Shown one piece after another: positions 55,192-63,650 of a DNA stretch of 64,000 bases. The notes under the pieces were generated by a model. It was not told where the DNA came from and searched no databases. It saw only the letters and a program-made list of their open reading frames with translations. Source of the DNA: Prolixibacteraceae bacterium UBA1413. Lineage in GTDB: Bacteria > Bacteroidota > Bacteroidia > Bacteroidales > Prolixibacteraceae. The stretch spans positions 115,550-179,549 of the forward strand of contig DBPT01000007.1 of NCBI GenBank assembly GCA_002304925.1, in the 5' to 3' direction. How positions within the stretch are numbered: position 1 is the stretch's first letter; each line of letters opens with the position of its first letter. The position numbers and the translations under genes were made by a program.

Positions 55192-55199
55192 CAAAAATA
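55192..55199 (-). promoter_or_regulatory. Candidate -7 box (TATTTTTG) for the PfkB gene
   Basis: Minus-strand match to TAnnTTTG 22 nt before the kinase start, back to back with the tRNA promoter. Confidence 0.45.
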
Positions 55200-55222
55200 T
55201 TTTTTCTTTCTGAAAAACCTCT

Positions 55223-55230
55223 TATTTTTG
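55223..55230 (+). promoter_or_regulatory. Candidate -7 box (TATTTTTG) for tRNA-Asn
   Basis: Fits TAnnTTTG and lies 32 nt before the tRNA 5' end, consistent with a short precursor leader. Confidence 0.5.
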
Positions 55231-55262
55231 CACCGCTTTAAGAGAAAACTGAAGCGAAAAAT

Positions 55263-55336
55263 TCCCTAGTAGCTCAGTCGGTTAGAGCGGCGGACTGTTA
55301 ATCCGTAGGTCGTAGGTTCAAGTCCTACCTGGGGAG
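55263..55336 (+). tRNA. tRNA-Asn(GTT)
   Basis: A 74-nt cloverleaf. The acceptor arm TCCCTAG pairs with CTGGGGA (one G-U), the D arm contains AGCTCAGTCGGTTAGAGC, the anticodon stem GCGGA/TCCGT holds loop CTGTTAA with anticodon GTT, and the T arm is GTAGG-TTCAAGT-CCTAC. The discriminator is G and CCA is not encoded. Base composition changes sharply just after its 3' end. Confidence 0.97.
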
Positions 55337-55350
55337 CTTCTTGATGATAT

Positions 55351-55380
55351 AACGCACTGAATATCAGTGCGTTATTTTTT
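55351..55380 (+). terminator. Rho-independent terminator after tRNA-Asn
   Basis: AACGCACTGA (55351-55360) pairs perfectly with TCAGTGCGTT (55364-55373) around a 3-nt loop and is followed by ATTTTTT. The best terminator in the window; it isolates the tRNA from the downstream operon. Confidence 0.92.
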
Positions 55381-55640
55381 GTTTCTCTTTCTCACTCCAT
55401 CCCCATAAAATTTTCTTGAAGAAAGAAGTTTGTAAGCCTTCATTGTGCAAGTTTTTGGAGTTAATTGCTTGATCCGGTGCTACAGAGTGCCGGCTTTCCA
55501 ATTTGAATAAATTTTCCCATAGTTAATCTTATTATAAACGATTTGTTTTTTAAATTTGGATGTTAATTTAAAAACCGATTATTGATTAGCTCCAAAAGCT
55601 GTAAACCTCAATTAGCTTATCAACATAATTTAATTGGCTC
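55381..55640. other. AT-rich intergenic stretch between tRNA terminator and CsgG operon
   Basis: No gene is visible in these 260 bases. They are far richer in A and T than the upstream region. A TAAATTTG box at 55551-55558 could be the -7 element of the CsgG operon (83 nt before its ATG). I see no direct repeat of the tRNA 3' end here that would mark an attachment site. Confidence 0.5.
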
Positions 55641-56579
55641 ATGAAAAATCTAATTCTAATTTTAGCATTCACTTTGCTTGGTTTAAACTGCTTTTCTCAG
55701 AGAAAAGTAGTTAAGGTAGAGTCTCAAGTACAGGATGTCGTTGTTCAGAATGAAGAACGGGTACTTAAACGCAAAGTAGCTATAGCTCGTTTCTCAAATG
55801 AAACGCAGTATGCTAAGGGAATCTTTTATGACAAAAACAATGATCCTATTGCAAAACAAGCAGTTGATATTTTGTCAACTAAACTGGCGGCATCGAATAA
55901 ATTCATTTTGTTGGAACGTCAGGATATTGAAAAAGTATATGAAGAATTGAAAATTGCTGGTAATGAGGGGATTCAAAAAGTTGGAGCTGATTACCTAATA
56001 ATTGGTTCTGTCACTGAATTCGGGCGGAAGAACATCGGTGATGTTAATGCTTTCTCGAGGACAAAATCGCAGATTGTCCAAGCTGGGGTCAATATACGTT
56101 TGGTCGATGTTTCAACTGGTCAAATTATATATTCCGAAGAAGCTAAAGGAGAGGCAGAGACCACAAATAAGACTGTAATGGGCCTGGGAGAGCGTACGGA
56201 TTATGATGCTACATTAAGTGATAAGGCAATATCAGCGGCTCTTTCAAAACTTGTTGAAAACGTAATTAATAACTGCATGGATAGACCATGGAAATCGTAT
56301 TTCTTGACTTATGATGCTGATGGTATATTAATTACAGGTGGTAAAAGCCAGGGCGTCAAGGAAGGTGATTTATATGATGTAATTGAAAAAGGCAAATCGA
56401 TTAAGAATCCTCAAACTGGAATGATGATGGAATTGCCTGGGAAAACTGTCGGGAAAATAAAGGTCGATTTTACTGGTGGAGATACTCCAGAGAATGAATT
56501 TTCCATGGTGTCTTTCGTTGAAGGTGGAATTGATTCACAACAATTGTCCAAGTATTATATAAAAGAAATTGAGAAATGA
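55641..56579 (+). CDS. CsgG-family outer membrane secretion/assembly protein
   Basis: A 312-residue protein with a signal sequence (MKNLILILAFTLLGLNCFSQ; the Cys could be a lipobox). The CsgG core is clear: KRKVAIARFSNETQYAKG, LAASNKFILLERQDIEKV, VGADYLIIGSVTEFG and VNIRLVDVSTGQIIYSEEAKGE. A C-terminal extension (GILITGGKSQGVKEGDLYDV) is a beta domain common in CsgG-like proteins outside curli systems. CsgG forms a peptide-secreting outer membrane pore; no curlin or CsgF is here. First of four genes joined by 4-nt overlaps with lipoproteins of the DUF4810 and DUF799 families. Confidence 0.88.
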   Translation: MKNLILILAFTLLGLNCFSQRKVVKVESQVQDVVVQNEERVLKRKVAIARFSNETQYAKGIFYDKNNDPIAKQAVDILSTKLAASNKFILLERQDIEKVYEELKIAGNEGIQKVGADYLIIGSVTEFGRKNIGDVNAFSRTKSQIVQAGVNIRLVDVSTGQIIYSEEAKGEAETTNKTVMGLGERTDYDATLSDKAISAALSKLVENVINNCMDRPWKSYFLTYDADGILITGGKSQGVKEGDLYDVIEKGKSIKNPQTGMMMELPGKTVGKIKVDFTGGDTPENEFSMVSFVEGGIDSQQLSKYYIKEIEK

Positions 56580-56908
56580 AAAAAATAGTATTATTGGCTC
56601 TTTTCGGAGCCTTTCTATTGTCTGGTTGTGGTGGTATTAAAACCTTGTCTTCAGGTTTAGAAAACGAAGCATACCTTGAATTTATTGGTGCTCCTAATGA
56701 TTACTCCGGAGGCGTTGATGTTATCATTGATGATACTAACATTTTTAAAGCTGAGGTACACAAAGATTTAGCTCGTAAAGTCAAAGGTGAGGTATACGCA
56801 ATCTCCACTGGCACTCACAAAATCGCTGTTTCATATAATGGTAAACTTTTATTTCAGAAACAGATTTTTATATCAGCACAAGAAACTAAGAAAATTGTAT
56901 TACCATGA
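56576..56908 (+). CDS. Small lipoprotein with PEGA-like domain
   Basis: A 110-residue lipoprotein (MKKIVLLALFGAFLLSGC). The mature part is one small beta-rich domain: YSGGVDVIIDDTNIFKAEV, then EVYAISTGTHKIAVSYNGK and a final KKIVLP, a pattern resembling PEGA domains. I do not recognise a named family. Start and stop overlap the CsgG and DUF4810 genes by 4 nt each (ATGA), so it is an integral part of the operon. In the CsgG-DUF4810-DUF799 sets known to me this gene is not a standard member. Confidence 0.8.
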   Translation: MKKIVLLALFGAFLLSGCGGIKTLSSGLENEAYLEFIGAPNDYSGGVDVIIDDTNIFKAEVHKDLARKVKGEVYAISTGTHKIAVSYNGKLLFQKQIFISAQETKKIVLP

Positions 56909-57249
56909 AAAATCTATTTGCATTGTTGTTTTTCATTCTATTGTTTTCTTCTTGCACAGTTCAACAGCCTCTTTATTCTTGGTCAAAATATGAACAGGCT
57001 AGTTACAACTACCTAAAAAATAGCGATGCGAATTCTGCTCAATTTTTGATTGAAACTTATCAGAAAATTATTGATAAACAAGAAGGTACAAGGAAAATTG
57101 TGCCACCGGGTGTTTATGCAGATTATGGGTTTATTTTACTTCAATTGGATAAAGAAGAAGAAGGTAAAACCATGTTGTTGAAAGAGGTTGAAACATACCC
57201 TGAGTCTAAAGTGTTTATTACTAATGTTTTAAAAATGCTGGAACAATGA
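56905..57249 (+). CDS. DUF4810 lipoprotein
   Basis: A 114-residue lipoprotein (FILLFSSC lipobox). The pattern PLYSWSKYEQASYNYLKN, the repeat-like IVPPGVYADYGFILLQL and the closing ETYPESKVFITNVLKML matches DUF4810, a TPR-like helical family encoded beside CsgG and DUF799 proteins in several Gram-negative groups. It overlaps both neighbours by 4 nt. A periplasmic scaffold for the CsgG-like pore is a reasonable inference. Confidence 0.88.
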   Translation: MKNLFALLFFILLFSSCTVQQPLYSWSKYEQASYNYLKNSDANSAQFLIETYQKIIDKQEGTRKIVPPGVYADYGFILLQLDKEEEGKTMLLKEVETYPESKVFITNVLKMLEQ

Positions 57250-57941
57250 AGAAATTATTACTGGTAATTTCAGCTTTAGGCATTTTATTGTCGGGTTGTA
57301 CAACTACAGCCCCTGTAAGTAAATTTTCTGCTTACAGAGGATTATATGAAGCAAGGCCGGTTTCAGTACTAATTATGCCTCCTATAAACAGAAGTACAAA
57401 TGTTGAGGCAAAGGAGTATTTCCATTCGACTTTGAATGTTCCAATTGCCAACGCTGGTTATTATGTCATCCCTCCATTTCTTTCAATGGAAATACTTAAG
57501 AGGGAGAGTGCATTTGATTCCGAGCTTTTTTTTGATGTACCCCTGACTAAGTTTGGTGAGGTTTTTGGTGCCGATTTAGCTCTCTTTACGGTCATTCATA
57601 AATGGGACAAGACAGGTTTACTTAGCCAGGTTTATGTTGAGATAGAGTATATTCTGAAATCTATCGCTACAAACGAGATTTTATATACCAGAAAGGGTAA
57701 CATTACTTACGATACATCTGTTTCAACAGGAGCATCTGGGGTTTTTGGTGCTTTAGCTGATATTGCCGCATCTGCAATTAATACTGCAGCAACAAAATAT
57801 GTTGATGTGGCACGAATTTGTAATGCTTATACTTTTAAAGATTTACCCGCTGGTAAGTATAGCCCCGTATACTTGACGGATAGTACGCAAGTTGCCGGCC
57901 CAAAAGAGTTTACTGTGCGTCTGAATTCACAATATAAATAG
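57246..57941 (+). CDS. DUF799 (GNA1162-like) lipoprotein
   Basis: A 231-residue lipoprotein (LGILLSGC). The sequence ARPVSVLIMPPINRSTNVEAKEY-type opening and PIANAGYYVIPPFLSMEILKRE match the DUF799/GNA1162 family, first noted as a neisserial surface lipoprotein. ADLALFTVIHKWDK and the ILYTRKGNITYDTS stretch resemble the CsgG/TolB-N-like fold. Last gene of the four-gene operon, started by an ATGA overlap. Function is unknown; association with the CsgG-like protein is supported by gene order. Confidence 0.88.
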   Translation: MKKLLLVISALGILLSGCTTTAPVSKFSAYRGLYEARPVSVLIMPPINRSTNVEAKEYFHSTLNVPIANAGYYVIPPFLSMEILKRESAFDSELFFDVPLTKFGEVFGADLALFTVIHKWDKTGLLSQVYVEIEYILKSIATNEILYTRKGNITYDTSVSTGASGVFGALADIAASAINTAATKYVDVARICNAYTFKDLPAGKYSPVYLTDSTQVAGPKEFTVRLNSQYK

Positions 57942-58117
57942 ATCACTTTGCCTTTTACATGCCGATTAATTAATTGATCCTTATAAACTTACTTGTTTTT
58001 ATCTCAAATTGATCCGGGTATTTCCCAGAGGCCAGAAGTGGCCTTGAAAAATCCGATGCCAAATAATTTTGGAATTCCACGCATAAGAGAATGTGATGAT
58101 GAATGGATTACTTTGTT

Positions 58118-59929
58118 TTACTCACGGGAGTTGAAGGTACCAATATCCCGGTTAATCTTTTTTGTAGGAAATGAAACAAATCCATTGTATTCTCCCCCCA
58201 CATAAATGACCTGATTCGCCACTCTGGTTTTTGTTTGGAATGACCAGATTCCGGAATAATTTGAATGAATGGAATACTCGGGAAAATTGGAAGAAGTGAT
58301 ATCGATTCTGATTTTATTTCCAGCTTTTACGTTCCAGGTTATCGGCAGTGTCTCAATCTTGATTTCCACAATTTCACCCGGAGTGTATGCCTGCCGACCT
58401 CCCAGAGGATTATTCCGATATGCCAGGGTGGTAATACCTGAACGAATGTTATACGTCGATCCATCCGGCATAACTTCACTTACCTTGTATCCAAAACATG
58501 TATCGTCAGCATCACTGCCTACATTTAAAGTAACTGATATTTTCCCGGCAATTACCAAATTTTCAGTAAGCGTTGGTGTTACAAAGCTAACTACATCATC
58601 ACGATACCCAATTTCTTCCTGAAGCTGGCTTCCACGCTTACCGGCAGAATTAAACAGTGTTTCTCCCCCATTCGAAATCACAGGTTTTTTGGGATCATAT
58701 ACAAATTTTATTTCATCCGGTTTTTCAGGAGCCTTTTCCGATAATTTGTAAGCCTTTGGATTGACAGCATCCTTTTGTTTGGTGAAATAATATGTTTCAG
58801 CTCCATCATTCTTTATCGGCCATGAATCAAAAGTAAACCATTTATCCTCTTCTATAAAATACACATTAACTTCACCTTTTGGAACCACTCCTTTGGCCAA
58901 AACACTGAAAAGCCATTCAAACTGGTCAACGTTGGGATCAATATCCCTGTCATGTTTCGGATTGTGTTGTGTTGGCGTGGTTTGATAACTATGGTTCCAG
59001 GCTCCTAATATCAATCGGCTTTGCTTTTTGATGTCATCGTTTAAACGTTCGTATCCCAGAATTGTTCCTTCCATGTGGTGATCATATAGCCCGGCGACTA
59101 CGGTTACAGGTACTTTGATTTTCACAGGATTCGATTTTAACTGAGCCCAATAGCCCTGATTCCAGTATGGATCTTCGTAGTTTGTGTAGGTAATCCAGTC
59201 GCGGTACCATGTAAGTTTAGCTCCCAATAAATCAACGTCCATATGAATCTGAGGCATGTATTTATACTCATTGTAATATGGTTCTTCCCTGTCCCTGACC
59301 GGTTTTTTAATTTCCTCTGAAGCATTGTCAATTGCCCAACCGGTCAAAATATCCTGACGAAAAAGGCCATCTTTATACACTGAAATATGACGATCAACGC
59401 CGTAATGATGGAGATACAATCCCTTTACTTTTTCAGGTATTTCATCGGCTATTATCCAGCCCGTAAACCCAACATACGATGCACCAAATATGCCAATACT
59501 TTTGCACCACGGCTGGCTTGCAAGCCAGTTAACCATGGCCAGTCCATCCACTCGCTCAAACTCATTGGGCAGGTAAAAACCTTCGGAACCTCCTTTCCCA
59601 CGGCAATATTGAACAACAAAGCCAAGCCCTCGTTTGGCATACTCCCGACCAAGAAAAATATTATCGCCTTTATTATCACCCCAGGCATATGGAGTACGGG
59701 ACATTACAACTGGCCATGGACCTTCACCTTTGGGCAAATATACCTTTGTGTAAAGCTTAAAACCCTCACCTCCCTCAACCATAAAATCCTGGTAAGTGTA
59801 CTCATATGTTGAATCAACACTAAACTCAATCTTTGGCCTCCCCTGTGCTGTTATATCCTGAACAGTGAATAAACTACAAATAAATATTACAGTTGTCGAT
59901 GACCTAAATAAACATTTTGATAATTTCAT
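58118..59929 (-). CDS. CocE/NonD family hydrolase (X-Pro dipeptidyl-peptidase-like)
   Basis: A 603-residue secreted alpha/beta-hydrolase from the ATG at 59929, which opens a signal peptide ending DITAQ; the frame extends to 59977. Ser151 in FGASYVGF is the nucleophile, Asp283 in AGLYDHHM and His313 in AWNHSY complete the triad. The C-terminal jelly-roll domain (VTLNVGSDADDTCFGYKV, NKIRIDITSSNFPEYS) is the PepX_C domain. Relatives are cocaine esterase, glutaryl-7-ACA acylase and X-Pro peptidases. It lies downstream of two CE1-like esterases on the same strand. Substrate unknown. Confidence 0.9.
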   Translation of the reverse strand: MKLSKCLFRSSTTVIFICSLFTVQDITAQGRPKIEFSVDSTYEYTYQDFMVEGGEGFKLYTKVYLPKGEGPWPVVMSRTPYAWGDNKGDNIFLGREYAKRGLGFVVQYCRGKGGSEGFYLPNEFERVDGLAMVNWLASQPWCKSIGIFGASYVGFTGWIIADEIPEKVKGLYLHHYGVDRHISVYKDGLFRQDILTGWAIDNASEEIKKPVRDREEPYYNEYKYMPQIHMDVDLLGAKLTWYRDWITYTNYEDPYWNQGYWAQLKSNPVKIKVPVTVVAGLYDHHMEGTILGYERLNDDIKKQSRLILGAWNHSYQTTPTQHNPKHDRDIDPNVDQFEWLFSVLAKGVVPKGEVNVYFIEEDKWFTFDSWPIKNDGAETYYFTKQKDAVNPKAYKLSEKAPEKPDEIKFVYDPKKPVISNGGETLFNSAGKRGSQLQEEIGYRDDVVSFVTPTLTENLVIAGKISVTLNVGSDADDTCFGYKVSEVMPDGSTYNIRSGITTLAYRNNPLGGRQAYTPGEIVEIKIETLPITWNVKAGNKIRIDITSSNFPEYSIHSNYSGIWSFQTKTRVANQVIYVGGEYNGFVSFPTKKINRDIGTFNSRE

Positions 59930-60085
59930 ACGATTCAGATTGTTACTTAAAAAGGGGCATATGAACCCCGCGTTCAATCATTTCGATGGACTGGCAATCA
60001 AACAACCAATCCGAACCCGACTGCTCCGGTTCACAATGATTGGCAAGCAACTTTCCCGAATGCCTTTCACCAGTTTTTATCGGGA

Positions 60086-61189
60086 TTACTTAAAAATCAT
60101 TTGGCTCAGGTCATACAAATTATCGCGCCAGGTGTGCCAGGTGTGGCCGCCCGGTTTTTCAGAGTATTGGTATTTTAATCCGTACTCATCAAATAGCTTC
60201 ATCATGTTTTGACAGTTTTGGAACGCGATGTCTTCCTTTCCGCCCATTGCTACCCAAAACAGTTTGGTGTTTTTATTACACCGTTCGGCATTTTCTTTAA
60301 GCAAGCGATTCCCTTCATTCCACATTTCCTCGTTGTTGTTGAACCACCCTGTACTGAGAGGAAGAATATAGGCAAACTTCTCGCAATGAGCCAGGCCTGT
60401 ATTCAGTGTATGCAAACCTCCCATTGACAAACCCGAAAGTGCACGGTTTTCAGCGTTGGCTTTCACCCTGTATGTGTTTTCAACGTAGGGAATGATGCTT
60501 TCAATCAGGTCCTTGCCAAAAGTGGGCACATCGATTGATGCATCAGGCATTACAACCATCATCGGTTTAATTTTACCTTCGGCAAGCAGGTTGTCGAGAA
60601 TAAAGTTTGCCTTGCCAACCGTTGGCCAGGAACGGTCGTTATCGCCTCCGCCATGTAACAGATAAAGAACAGGAAATTTTTCCATTCCTTTATCGTATCC
60701 CGGTGGTGTGTACACGTGCATCCTCCTGGTTGTTCCTGTTGCTTTTGATGAGTAATATACAATCCTGACATCGCCATGCGGGACATCTTTCATTTCCCAG
60801 AATTCCGAGCCATTGTCTGAGATATTGAGCAGTGCCTGATTTTCGCGAACTGTTATGCTTTTTGGATCGCCAACACTCACTCCATCAACTACAAACGAAT
60901 AACGATAAGCGCCTGGCTTTACATTTGGAATCCGAATGGTCCAAACTCCGTTGTCAGCTTTATTGATATCTAATCTTTCTCCCCAGGGAATGATGTCGCC
61001 ACTGGCCGAAACTTCATCAGCCTGGGGCGCATAAATACTTAAAATCACATCGCCATTGTCCAAGATACGCGTCGATTGCAAAGTATCGTTAGGCGTGGGA
61101 TTCCGAACCCATGATTGGGCCTGCAACCCGTTCGAACATAGCAGAAGGACAAGAAATAGACTTGCCATGTGATGTATTGATTGTTTCAT
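60086..61189 (-). CDS. CE1-like esterase with N-terminal CBM48/E-set domain
   Basis: A 367-residue secreted esterase (signal MASLFLVLLLCSNGLQAQ after seven residues). The E-set domain DVILSIYAPQADEVSASGD precedes the hydrolase with LLHGGGDNDRSW, nucleophile Ser255 in GLSMGGLHT and catalytic His349 in GGHTWHTW. It follows its tandem homologue by 19 nt and resembles the copy at 12.1 kb, ending like it in a short hydrophobic QMIFK tail. Feruloyl or acetyl esterase activity is inferred. Confidence 0.87.
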   Translation of the reverse strand: MKQSIHHMASLFLVLLLCSNGLQAQSWVRNPTPNDTLQSTRILDNGDVILSIYAPQADEVSASGDIIPWGERLDINKADNGVWTIRIPNVKPGAYRYSFVVDGVSVGDPKSITVRENQALLNISDNGSEFWEMKDVPHGDVRIVYYSSKATGTTRRMHVYTPPGYDKGMEKFPVLYLLHGGGDNDRSWPTVGKANFILDNLLAEGKIKPMMVVMPDASIDVPTFGKDLIESIIPYVENTYRVKANAENRALSGLSMGGLHTLNTGLAHCEKFAYILPLSTGWFNNNEEMWNEGNRLLKENAERCNKNTKLFWVAMGGKEDIAFQNCQNMMKLFDEYGLKYQYSEKPGGHTWHTWRDNLYDLSQMIFK

Positions 61190-61208
61190 CTAAATGACGG
61201 TGTTTGGT

Positions 61209-62402
61209 TTATTTGAACAGCAAAGGTGCAAATGTATTCAGATAAATACGCCAGTTCGACCAGGTATGTCCACCAGGTGTTACATGGAATATGTGTTCCA
61301 GGCCATTGTCAGTCAACATTTTGTCGAGTGTTTTTGCCGATTCAAAGAGAAAATCAGTATCACCACAAGCCAAAAAGTAGAGTTTGTATCCTGCTTCCTT
61401 CAATGCTTTAAACTGAGTTTCATAGTTTTTCATCACTTGTTCGTCACCGTCCCTGTTGGTGATACCCATACTTAAAGGGCAGATGTAATCGAAGAATCCC
61501 GGATACATCAATGACGTGGTGATAGTATGGCCTCCCCCCATTGAAAGACCTGCAATTGCACGAGCTTCGGGCCTTGCATCAACACGGTATGTTTTTTCAA
61601 CATAGGGAACAATGTCCTGAACAATACTTTTGGGATATGGATTATTCCTCCAGGCGTCACGATCCATAGGTTTTTCCTCAATTATCAGAGTACGAGCGGC
61701 AACCTGATTTGGGTTCCCATTGGGCATTACGCAAATCATCGGTTTTGCCAATCCTTTTTCAATCAAATTATCCAAAATCTGACGGGTTCGTCCCATGGTA
61801 CTCCATGCATCTTCGTCTCCGCCAGCACCGTGAAGCAAGTATAGGACCGGATACTTGTCGGTGCTTTCATTGTAACCGGCAGGTGTATAAACAAACATTC
61901 GTCGCTCCATTCCCAGCGTTGGGGAATCATACCAAACCTGGTGCAAATTACCGCGTTTTGTGGCTTCAAAATAGTTCTCCGTTGTTTCTCCGGGAATCAA
62001 CAACACACTTAAATATCGTGTGCCGTCGCGCTGCATAAAAACATTGTTCGGGTCATTTAAACTGATTCCATCCACAATAAAACTATAAGTATATAACTCA
62101 GGCTCGGGAAGAGGCAATTTAATCGACCACAGTCCATTTTCGTCTTTTGTAAGATCGAGATTGGAGGGAATTTCCATTTCACCCCAGTTTGTTTCCACTT
62201 TTACCGTTGGTGTAAAACCACCGGTAAGTTTTACCGTATCGGCCTGAGGAGCGAAAAACCGGAAGGTTACATGATTTTCTCCGATTTCAGGAGAAATGAT
62301 TGGTGTTCGGTTCCTAAAGTTGGTTAATTCCTGTGCACTTACACCCAGCATTATTGCCAGGCATGCAATAACTAAAAAAAATCTCTTTTTCATGTTCTTC
62401 AT
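61209..62402 (-). CDS. CE1-like esterase with N-terminal CBM48/E-set domain
   Basis: A 397-residue secreted esterase (signal MKKRFFLVIACLAIMLGVSAQ, three residues after the first Met). The E-set domain HVTFRFFAPQADTVKLTGG is close to that of the copy at 12.1 kb. The hydrolase domain has LLHGAGGDEDAW, nucleophile Ser287 in GLSMGGGHT and catalytic His379 in GGHTWSNW. It begins the esterase pair and follows the broken amidohydrolase gene by 57 nt. Differences around the active site from its neighbour suggest divided specificities. Confidence 0.87.
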   Translation of the reverse strand: MKNMKKRFFLVIACLAIMLGVSAQELTNFRNRTPIISPEIGENHVTFRFFAPQADTVKLTGGFTPTVKVETNWGEMEIPSNLDLTKDENGLWSIKLPLPEPELYTYSFIVDGISLNDPNNVFMQRDGTRYLSVLLIPGETTENYFEATKRGNLHQVWYDSPTLGMERRMFVYTPAGYNESTDKYPVLYLLHGAGGDEDAWSTMGRTRQILDNLIEKGLAKPMICVMPNGNPNQVAARTLIIEEKPMDRDAWRNNPYPKSIVQDIVPYVEKTYRVDARPEARAIAGLSMGGGHTITTSLMYPGFFDYICPLSMGITNRDGDEQVMKNYETQFKALKEAGYKLYFLACGDTDFLFESAKTLDKMLTDNGLEHIFHVTPGGHTWSNWRIYLNTFAPLLFK

Positions 62403-62459
62403 ATTTTTTGATTGAAACTCTTGATAAACTATCCCATAAACCAGGATGTCGATTATATT

Positions 62460-63456
62460 TTATTCAGGCCATTCGAACTGGTCTTTATCCAGACGCAGGA
62501 AACGGACTGCATTGTTAAAGAGAATGTCTCTTTTTTGGTCTTCCGACAGGTATTGTGCATGTTCAATCACGCCCATTGAGGTTTCGAACAACCGCGGCCA
62601 CATCACAAAATCGGTTCCATACATGATGCGTTTTCCAAACCCTGCCTGAATCATTCGTTTGATGTAATAATGCACATCGTCGAGCGGATAACTCCATATC
62701 ATACCCGAAATATCGACATAAATATAAGCATTAGCACCCATAATTGCAATCATGTGTTCCAAAATCGGGTAACCGGCATGCATTACCCAAACTTTCATCT
62801 TCGGATGGCGGGCAAGCAAGTCTTCCAGAAGAAAGGGATCGCCCAGCGAAGCCCTGTATTTTGGTTGGGTAATGTTGGCCATTCCGTTTCCACCTGTTCC
62901 CATGTGAAGCCCAACAGGAATATTGAGTTCTTCCGCTACCGCAAAATAGGGTTCTAACGTAGGGTCGCCTGGAGAAAGGCCCTGGTATTGAGGAGCCACC
63001 TCTGGCATTGCTTTGTAAAATCCGCTCCTTAACGAATCACGAAAAGCCTCTACTGTCATTTCAGCGGCATTGCTGATACCGATGCCCGGTATAATTCGTC
63101 CGGGAGGAGCGGCGTCCACCCACTTGTACAAAATCCCGGGATCGCAAAGGCCACCATGGTCATATTAAAGTCACTTATCCGGCGGATTACTTCATTTTGC
63201 ATGTCCTCATCACTTTTTGCAGGTTGAAGCGGATCCACACATCCAAGGTTCATAAACATATCCGGAGCTTCATTGGGATCGCCTTCTGGCATGCTGGTTA
63301 AAAACCACGGACACATGGATGACGACCAGGTCGAATTCATCTTCATTGCATGTACATGTATGTCGAAAACGGCAAACGCGTTACTTTTTTCTCCTGAGCA
63401 TAACTCATTGAAAATATTGAAAGCGCAATTGCCATAAAAATGAATTTCCTTCTCAT
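62460..63456 (-). pseudogene. Amidohydrolase family 2 gene broken by two single-base losses
   Basis: Three successive frames make one 332-residue exported amidohydrolase. Frame A gives a signal peptide (MRRKFIFMAIALSIFSMSYAQ) then hits TGA. Frame B gives FAVFDIHVHAMKMN with the metal-binding HxH and runs to VAFAIPGF. Frame C gives YKWVDAAPPGRIIPGIG to the end, with GLHMGTGG, VMHAGYP and YGTDF. One added A in the run at 63385-63390 and one added T in the run at 63130-63133 (minus-strand sense) restore the frame throughout. The element beside an IS256 end could be a decaying gene, or the losses could be assembly errors. Relatives act as metal-dependent hydrolases or decarboxylases. Confidence 0.85.
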
Positions 63457-63650
63457 TGCATGTAGTTAAACGGATGGTAGTGTTACAATTTGTGTGTCTC
63501 GCGACCTCGGTTTCCCATTTTAGTTTGGCATCACTAAACTACTTTTCTTTTGGCTTTCTTGAACTGTTAAACATCATTTTTTGAATGGCGGGGTCTTTGT
63601 CAAGGGTCCCGACCGTAGGGAGGGACTTGTATAGCCTTGACATGAGCCTG
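63457..63650. other. Gap holding the probable IS256-type element end
   Basis: No gene is visible. TGTCAAGG (63598-63605) and CCTTGACA (63635-63642) form an inverted pair just after the transposase stop. The terminal repeat of the element probably lies in this stretch but cannot be fixed with only one end in the window. Confidence 0.4.

Noticed and set aside
57993..58205. 70-codon plus-strand frame after the CsgG operon
   Set aside because: Overlaps the end of the CocE-type gene and has no signal, domain or promoter.
58118..62402. The CocE/CE1/CE1 run as a defence or toxin system
   Set aside because: All three have signal peptides and complete ester/peptide hydrolase triads; catabolism explains them better.
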